Assembly: GCA_020628865.1 (NCBI GenBank)
Contig: JAHDEJ010000019.1
Span: forward strand, 1-64,000
Reading direction: 5' to 3'
Length of the DNA: 64,000 nt
Source of the DNA: Acidimicrobiales bacterium
Lineage (GTDB): Bacteria > Actinomycetota > Acidimicrobiia > Acidimicrobiales > SHLQ01
Positions within the stretch are counted from its first letter, which is position 1. Each line of letters starts with the position of its first letter. This document shows positions 58,882-64,000 of the stretch, in pieces. The notes below the pieces were generated by a model. It had not been told where the DNA came from, did no database searches, and saw only the letters and a program-made list of their open reading frames with translations. A program made the translations under genes and the position numbers.

Positions 58882-59166
58882 ATGGCTACAGCAACGTTCA
58901 ATGGACGCGTGATTGCCGAGAGCGACGACATCGTCGTCGTCGAGGGCAACCCCTACTTCCCGCTCGATTCGCTCGACAAGGGCGTCGTCACGACGACAGA
59001 GCACACCACCCATTGCCCCTGGAAGGGCGATGCGGCGTACTACACGATCGAGGTGGACGGTGAGGTCGCCGAGAACGCCGCCTGGTACTACCCCATTCCG
59101 AAGGATGGCGCTGAAATGGTCGCCGACCGGGTCGCCTTCTACCCTGCGGTGACCGTCGCTCAGTAG
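58882..59166 (+). CDS. DUF427 family protein
   Basis: A 94-residue protein spanning one DUF427 domain. It has FNGRVIAESDDIVVVEGNPYFPLDSL, then TTHCPWKGDAAYYTIEVDGEVAENAAWYYP, with the family's CPWKG motif, and GAEMVADRVAFYP. The domain is small, cytosolic and of unknown role; it is very common in actinobacteria. Confidence 0.94.
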   Translation: MATATFNGRVIAESDDIVVVEGNPYFPLDSLDKGVVTTTEHTTHCPWKGDAAYYTIEVDGEVAENAAWYYPIPKDGAEMVADRVAFYPAVTVAQ

Positions 59167-59171
59167 CCCAG

Positions 59172-59187
59172 CCGCCGCCTCCGGCGG
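59172..59187. terminator. Short hairpin between convergent genes
   Basis: CCGCCG, loop CCTC, then CGGCGG: a 6-base-pair stem in the 42-base gap between the convergent DUF427 and RNase HI genes. It may end transcription from either side, but there is no U-run. Confidence 0.35.
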
Positions 59188-59208
59188 GGCCAAATTGCAG
59201 ACCGGGTG

Positions 59209-59715
59209 CTACGAGCGGATCTCGCCGTTGGAGCCGCCGTTCGCGGCTGCGTCGACGGCCAGCTGGTCGGCGATCTCATTCCATTCGTTGCCGGCGTGTC
59301 CCTTGACCCAGGTGAAGGTCACGTCGGCTTGTTTGTAGGCGGCGACGAGCGGCTTCCAGAGGTCTTGGTTGGCGACGTCCTTCTTCTGGCTGTTCTTCCA
59401 GCCGCGGCGTTCCCACCCGATCCACCACTTGTCTTTGAAGCAGTTGACGACATAGGTGCTGTCGCTGATGATCTCCAGCGGACCGTCGAGGCTGGTCACC
59501 GCATGCAGGACCGCCTGCAGTTCCATGCGCTGGTTGGTGCTCGGGTTCTCCGCACCGGACGCCCAGCCCCCGCCGTTCGGGATGACCCATCCCCAGCCGC
59601 CGGGGCCCGGGTTCCCGGAGCAGGCGCCGTCGGTGTAGACCTGCCGGCGCTCGTCGGGGGATGCCGGATTCGCCGGCGGTTCGGGATCGTCGAGGGGGAA
59701 GAGGGTGTCGCTCAC
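59209..59715 (-). CDS. rnhA: Ribonuclease HI
   Basis: A 168-residue ribonuclease H that cuts RNA in RNA-DNA hybrids. The four acidic metal ligands are present: aspartate in YTDGACSGNPGPGGWG, glutamate in QRMELQAVLHA, aspartate in ISDSTYVVNCF and aspartate in WNEIADQLAVDAA. The loop KGHAGNEWNE provides the catalytic histidine. GTG 59715 is chosen because longer versions upstream lead into the gap before aceE. A short N-terminal extension of about 20 residues precedes the domain. Confidence 0.95.
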   Translation of the reverse strand: MSDTLFPLDDPEPPANPASPDERRQVYTDGACSGNPGPGGWGWVIPNGGGWASGAENPSTNQRMELQAVLHAVTSLDGPLEIISDSTYVVNCFKDKWWIGWERRGWKNSQKKDVANQDLWKPLVAAYKQADVTFTWVKGHAGNEWNEIADQLAVDAAANGGSNGEIRS

Positions 59716-59825
59716 CCTGCCAGCATGACCGTTCACGGACCGAAGCAGGTCGTTCACGGAGTTTTCACCCGAGAAAATACGGCAAAAGTTTCCGTTCACC
59801 GGACTTGGTGAGAGACTGAGCACAT

Positions 59826-62528
59826 ATGCAGGACAACTTCTCGCAGCAGCTCCCCGACATCGACCCCGACGAGACGCAGGAGTGGCTCGATTCGCTCGAC
59901 GCTGTGGCCTCGGGCTCCGGCAAACAGCGGGCCCGCTTTCTCATGTCGAAGCTGATGGCTCGTTCACAGGAGATGCAGATCGGCACGCCCCCATCGGTGT
60001 GGACGCCGTACGTGAACACGATCCCCACCGAGGACCAGCCGTTCTTCCCCGGCGATGAGCACATCGAGCGTCGAATTCGTGCGTTCATCCGGTGGAACGC
60101 TGCGGCGATGGTGGTCCGGGCGAACAAGGCTGCGGACGGCATCGGCGGTCACCTCTCGTCGTTCGCGTCGTCGGCGTCTCTGTACGACGTGGGTTTCAAC
60201 CACTTCTGGCGCGGCAAGGACGACGGCCTCCCCGGCGACCACATCTACATGCAGGGCCACGCTGCCCCCGGCATCTACGCCCGGGCGTATCTGGAGGGTC
60301 GCCTGACCGAGGAGAACCTGGATCACTTCCGGATGGAGATCGGCGGCAAGGGCCTGTCCAGCTACCCGCATCCCCGCCTGATGCCAGAGTTCTGGGAGTT
60401 CCCGACGGTCTCGATGGGCCTCGGCCCGATCAACTCGATCTATCACGCCCGTTTCGCCCGCTACCTCACGCAGCGCCGCATCGACGACGCATCCCGTGGC
60501 AAGGTCTGGGCATTCCTGGGCGACGGTGAAACGGACGAGCCGGAAACGCTCGGCGCAATCTCGCTGGCCGGCCGTTCCGGGCTGGGCAACCTGATCTGGG
60601 TCATCAACTGCAATCTGCAGCGCCTCGATGGTCCGGTGCGAGGCAACTCGAAGATCATCCAGGAGCTGGAAGGCAACTTCCGCGGCGCCGGCTGGAACGT
60701 CATCAAGGTCGTGTGGGGCTCCCGTTGGGACGAGCTGCTTGCACGTGACGTCGACGGTGTCCTGCTGAACAAGATGAACACCGTGGTCGATGGCGAGTTC
60801 CAGCGCTACGCGGTCGAGGACGGCAGCTACATCCGCGAGCACTTCTTCGGCCCGGATCCCCGCCTCCGCAAGCTTGTCGAGCACCTGTCGGACGAAGACC
60901 TGCGCAACCTTCCCCGCGGCGGTCACGACTACCTGAAGCTGCACGCGGCCTACAAGGCTGCCGTGGAAGAGACCGAACGCCCAACGGTCATTCTGGCCAA
61001 GACCATCAAGGGCTGGACGCTCGGCCAGGGCTTCGAGGCCCGAAACAGCACGCACCAGCTGAAGAAGATGAACAAGGATCAGATGCTGGAGATGCGCGAG
61101 CGTCTGCACCTCGAGGACGAGATCCCTGAATCCGAGCTCGAAGACGGGATTCCCCCGTACTTCAAGCCGGCGCCGGACTCCGAGGAGATGCAGTACCTGC
61201 TGCGCCGCCGCCAGGAGTTGGGCGGCGCGCTGCCCAAGCGGGTCGTTCGCACCCGACGACCCCTCGATCTTCCGGCCGAGTCGATCTTCGACGATCTCGA
61301 CAAGGGTTCGGGCGGCCGCGAGGTGTCGACCACCATGGTGTTCACGGCAACGCTTCGGAACATGATGCGCGACCAGGCCTTCGGCCGGCGTGTCGTGCCG
61401 ATCATCCCGGATGAGGCCCGAACGTTCGGCATGGACTCCATGTTCCGCGAGTTCGAGATCTACGCGCCGCACGGGCAGCTCTACGAGCCGGTCGACCACG
61501 AGCTCCTCCTCTCCTACTCGGAGGACACGGATGGTCAGATCCTTGAGGAGGGCATCACCGAGGCGGGAGCGATGGCGTCGTTCATTGCGTCGGCCACCAG
61601 CTACGCCAACTACGGCGTACCCACCGTGCCGTTCTTCACCTTCTACTCGATGTTCGGCTTCCAGCGGGTCGGCGACCTCATCTGGTCCGCCGCCGACTCC
61701 CGGGCCCGAGGCTTCCTCATGGGAGCAACCGCAGGCCGCACCACGCTCATGGGCGAGGGCCTGCAGCATCAGGACGGCCACAGCCACCTGCTCGCGTCGA
61801 CCGTGCCGTCATGCGAGGCCTACGACCCGGCCTACGCGTACGAGCTGGGAACGCTCATCAAGGAAGGCCTCCGTCGCATGTACGGCGAGGGCGCCGAGGC
61901 GGGCGAAGACATCTTCTACTACCTCACCATCTACAACGAGAACTACGAGATGCCGGCCCGCCCAGATCACGTGAGCGACGAAGACATCCTCTCCGGCCTC
62001 TACCAGTTCGCCGACGCCCCGGAGCGCTCGCACCGCTCGGCAATCCTGTTCAGTGGACCGACCCAGGGTGCGGCCCGCGAGGCGCAGGCCGAGCTGGCCG
62101 AACACTTCGACGTGGGCGCTGAACTGTGGAGCGCAACCTCGTACAAGACGCTGCGGGAGAACGCCCTCGAGGCCGAGCGCCACAACCGGTACAACCCGGG
62201 CGCCGACCCTGCGTACCCGGACGTCACCGTGAAGTTGGCGACCGTGGGTGGACCGATCGTTGCGGTGACGGACTACATGAAGACCGTTCCCGACCAGATC
62301 GCCCGCTGGGTGCCCGGCCGGTATGTGGCGCTGGGTACGGACGGTTTCGGCCGTTCGGACACCCGCGAGGCCCTTCGTTCGTTCTTCGAGATCGACACGC
62401 CCAACATCGTGGTTGCCGTGCTCTCTGCGCTGGCCGACGAGGGCAAGATCGATCGTGCGGTCGTGGCGCAGGCCATGGAGCGTTACGGCATCGACCCCGC
62501 GGCCGCCGACCCGGCACACGCCCACTGA
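59826..62528 (+). CDS. aceE: Pyruvate dehydrogenase E1 component, homodimeric
   Basis: A 900-residue thiamine-diphosphate enzyme that decarboxylates pyruvate and passes the acetyl group to lipoyl-E2. The cofactor-binding motif GDGETDEPETLGAISLAGRSGLGNLIWVINCN (GDG...N) is in the N-terminal part; transketolase-like central (PTVILAKTIKGWTLG) and C-terminal domains follow, with GLQHQDGHSHLLAS and YNENYEMPARP near the active site. Length equals that of the E. coli type. It is transcribed alone, with the complex's E2 and E3 genes about 31-34 kb away on the other strand. ATG 59826. Confidence 0.97.
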   Translation: MQDNFSQQLPDIDPDETQEWLDSLDAVASGSGKQRARFLMSKLMARSQEMQIGTPPSVWTPYVNTIPTEDQPFFPGDEHIERRIRAFIRWNAAAMVVRANKAADGIGGHLSSFASSASLYDVGFNHFWRGKDDGLPGDHIYMQGHAAPGIYARAYLEGRLTEENLDHFRMEIGGKGLSSYPHPRLMPEFWEFPTVSMGLGPINSIYHARFARYLTQRRIDDASRGKVWAFLGDGETDEPETLGAISLAGRSGLGNLIWVINCNLQRLDGPVRGNSKIIQELEGNFRGAGWNVIKVVWGSRWDELLARDVDGVLLNKMNTVVDGEFQRYAVEDGSYIREHFFGPDPRLRKLVEHLSDEDLRNLPRGGHDYLKLHAAYKAAVEETERPTVILAKTIKGWTLGQGFEARNSTHQLKKMNKDQMLEMRERLHLEDEIPESELEDGIPPYFKPAPDSEEMQYLLRRRQELGGALPKRVVRTRRPLDLPAESIFDDLDKGSGGREVSTTMVFTATLRNMMRDQAFGRRVVPIIPDEARTFGMDSMFREFEIYAPHGQLYEPVDHELLLSYSEDTDGQILEEGITEAGAMASFIASATSYANYGVPTVPFFTFYSMFGFQRVGDLIWSAADSRARGFLMGATAGRTTLMGEGLQHQDGHSHLLASTVPSCEAYDPAYAYELGTLIKEGLRRMYGEGAEAGEDIFYYLTIYNENYEMPARPDHVSDEDILSGLYQFADAPERSHRSAILFSGPTQGAAREAQAELAEHFDVGAELWSATSYKTLRENALEAERHNRYNPGADPAYPDVTVKLATVGGPIVAVTDYMKTVPDQIARWVPGRYVALGTDGFGRSDTREALRSFFEIDTPNIVVAVLSALADEGKIDRAVVAQAMERYGIDPAAADPAHAH

Positions 62529-62599
62529 CTTCGACCGCCCGCGGCGGGGCAGGTCAAACGTCTCAGGAAGGACGGGTCGACAGCTCGTACGCTGGTCCG

Positions 62600-63676
62600 G
62601 TGGCTCAGATCCTGACCGAGGCGGAACCGACAACGTCGGACGACGGAGAACGCTCACCCGACACACGTGAACGCCGTCCGAAGTGGTTGCGTTGGCTTCT
62701 GCTTTTGCTTCCTTGGACATGGTTCGTCGTCCGCGGCCTGCATCCTTGGTTTGAGTTGGTCGCGATTCTGTTGCCGGTTCTCACGATTTCGGCTGCCGCC
62801 GCCGCCCTTCTGGTGGCGACGTATCGACGCGATGCACTGTTCCTGGCGATGATCGCTTCTCTGATGTTGTTCTATGTGGTGGCAATCGTGCTGCCTGGAC
62901 GACCGATCGAGTCGCCGAGGCCGGCAGAGACCACTCGATTTGCCGCAATCAACGTCGCCTCGCGTTGGTTCAGCGACAACGACGTCGGGTTCTTCATCTA
63001 CGAGCGTGAGCCGGACATCTTCGTCGGTATCGAACTTCGTGAGCCTCAGGACGAAGATTTGCGCAGTCGCTACGAATTTGCGATCAGTGATCTGGCGGGC
63101 TTCGCGCCGAACCCCCCAACCGGGGTGACGATCGAGGACTTGGCCTCCACGTATCGGGAGAATGACGCTCCAAGTATCGGCATCTACTCCCGGCATCCGA
63201 TGGTGCCGTTGCCGGATCCGATTGTGGACCAGGTGGCTGGCGGGTTGCCCGGATTCAGAGTTCAGATCGCAACCGAACAGGGTGATGTCATCGTCTATGC
63301 GTTGCACGTCCCGCGGCCCGGTAGCGGTGGCGGGCCATATGAAGTCAGCGTCTCCGAACAACGCGAATTGCTCGACGCAATCAGCTCGTCCATCGCAGCG
63401 GAAGAACTCCCCGTCGTCGTCATCGGCGACTTGAACATTGCCGACCGAGGACCCGCGTTTGCCCGGTTCTCCGAGGCGTTCACAGACGTGATGCGCATCG
63501 ACCGGTGGGCTGGTCCCACTCGCCATGGCGATCTCTGGCATACCGCATTGCGGCTGCGGATCGACCATCTCCTGGTCGGTGACGGCCTCTGCGCCACCGC
63601 GGCGCAGGCGCCAGACGTCTTCTTTACCGATCACAGCCCGATTCAAGCCGACATCGGCCCCTGCCCCGCGACCTGA
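62600..63676 (+). CDS. Endonuclease/exonuclease/phosphatase family membrane protein
   Basis: A 358-residue protein. Two to three membrane helices lie in residues about 28-95 (WLLLLLPWTWFVVRGL, ELVAILLPVLTISAAAAALLVA, LFLAMIASLMLFYVVAIVLPG). The remainder is an EEP (DNase-I-like) fold with PVVVIGDLNIADRGPAFARF (about 275), RIDHLLVGD and DHSPIQADI (about 344). Family members cleave phosphodiesters or phosphomonoesters in nucleic acids, lipids or sugars. With the catalytic domain outside the membrane, a role in phospholipid or glycan metabolism is possible; substrate unknown. GTG 62600. Confidence 0.8.
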   Translation: MAQILTEAEPTTSDDGERSPDTRERRPKWLRWLLLLLPWTWFVVRGLHPWFELVAILLPVLTISAAAAALLVATYRRDALFLAMIASLMLFYVVAIVLPGRPIESPRPAETTRFAAINVASRWFSDNDVGFFIYEREPDIFVGIELREPQDEDLRSRYEFAISDLAGFAPNPPTGVTIEDLASTYRENDAPSIGIYSRHPMVPLPDPIVDQVAGGLPGFRVQIATEQGDVIVYALHVPRPGSGGGPYEVSVSEQRELLDAISSSIAAEELPVVVIGDLNIADRGPAFARFSEAFTDVMRIDRWAGPTRHGDLWHTALRLRIDHLLVGDGLCATAAQAPDVFFTDHSPIQADIGPCPAT

Positions 63677-63724
63677 GCGGTCGTGATCGGCGGATAACAT
63701 GCACCGGACAGAAGGACAGCGGAA

Positions 63725-64000
63725 ATGATGTACGAGAAAGACGCCAAGGGTCGCGAGACTCCGGGGCTCGAGGATTATCTGGCCGCCATTCGTCAGAGGA
63801 AGCTGCTGATTCTCCTGAGCGGCCTGCTTTGCCTGGTGCTCGCAACACTGTTCACGACGACCCGGACGCCCACGTACTCGGCAGGTGCACGAGTCATCGT
63901 CAACCCGACCGCGGTCGGGTCGATCGATGGTCGATTGGTCCGGCCGGTGTTGGAACGCGAGCGCGAAGTGATCGACTCGAATGCAGTAGCGGATCGGGTG
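63725..64000 (+). CDS. Chain-length determinant (Wzz/Wzc-like), N-terminal fragment
   Basis: The first 92 codons of a gene cut by the right edge. It begins MMYEKDAKGRETPGLEDYLAAIRQRKLL, followed by a membrane helix (LLILLSGLLCLVLATLF) and the outside TTTRTPTYSAGARVIVNPTAVGS, the usual first part of a Wzz-domain protein. AGGA lies about ten bases before the ATG. Whether it carries a kinase domain as the protein at 33038 does cannot be seen. Its presence shows that the polysaccharide locus, or a second one, continues to the right. Confidence 0.8.
   Translation, partial: MMYEKDAKGRETPGLEDYLAAIRQRKLLILLSGLLCLVLATLFTTTRTPTYSAGARVIVNPTAVGSIDGRLVRPVLEREREVIDSNAVADRV

Noticed and set aside
59964-61787. 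Minus-strand open frame of about 600 codons opposite aceE
   Set aside because: Shadow of aceE, with no recognisable domain and no ribosome binding site.
1-64000. CRISPR arrays, rRNA, tRNA genes or known riboswitches
   Set aside because: No regularly spaced repeats, tRNA-like cloverleaves, rRNA segments or cobalamin/TPP-type conserved boxes were recognised on either strand by eye.

Overview
The window looks like chromosomal DNA of a high-G+C Gram-positive bacterium, most likely an actinomycete of the Acidimicrobiia type. This is inferred from several things: uniformly GC-rich codon use, many GTG starts and ATGA/GTGA overlaps, a homodimeric AceE pyruvate dehydrogenase with a two-lipoyl E2, a bacterial Ku with a lysine tail beside a stand-alone LigD polymerase, an LPXTG surface protein, and actinobacterial families such as DUF5522, DUF427 and DUF4012. 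No rRNA, tRNA, CRISPR array, transposase or integrase gene was recognised.

Layout. 1-5718 (minus strand): a tight run of two glycosyltransferases, a Stealth-like transferase, a sirtuin, a rhodanese-MoeB protein and the start of an RmlA-type nucleotidyltransferase. 5939-10134: a conserved hypothetical gene whose 3' 520 bases are duplicated without visible change at 9615-10134. The two copies flank 3036 bp of lower-G+C foreign-looking DNA that carries a DUF4145 protein, a membrane protein and a small gene with a structured leader. 10128-23294: housekeeping and accessory genes, including a DUF5522-BtuF-like fusion, an acetyltransferase, leucyl aminopeptidase, uracil-DNA glycosylase, a RarD transporter, a DDAH-like hydrolase, an isochorismatase, a membrane zincin, LigD polymerase, Ku, an acyltransferase and an M24 peptidase. 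23370-28547: lipoate and dehydrogenase-complex genes, with a LipB-LipA fusion, E2, E3 and a 29-residue membrane peptide. 28741-30432: a GGDEF protein.

30419-57447 is a large surface or exopolysaccharide locus, resumed at 63725 by a second chain-length protein. It holds a PqqD-HPr-kinase-like protein, a polymerase-like membrane protein, a Wzc-like tyrosine kinase with an acidic tail, eight glycosyltransferase-type genes (including the initiating sugar-phosphate transferase), and a deacetylase. It also holds acetyltransferases, a pyruvyltransferase, an ABC exporter, an NDP-sugar epimerase, a CapD/FlaA1-type dehydratase and a nucleotide-sugar dehydrogenase. Three putative surface proteins lie among them: a delta-60-repeat propeller, a DUF4012 protein and an LPFTG-anchored protein. 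Together these could make activated sugars, start and extend a lipid-linked chain, decorate it (acetyl, pyruvyl, deacetylation) and control export and length.

57487-63676 returns to housekeeping genes: a TIGR01777 epimerase, an SRPBCC protein, DUF427, RNase HI, aceE and a membrane-anchored EEP-family enzyme. aceE with the E2/E3 and LipB-LipA genes would supply a complete lipoylated pyruvate dehydrogenase. The most unusual items are the duplicated-end island with its SD-sequestering leader, the LipB-LipA fusion, the DUF5522-BtuF fusion and the PqqD-HPr-kinase protein of the polysaccharide locus.
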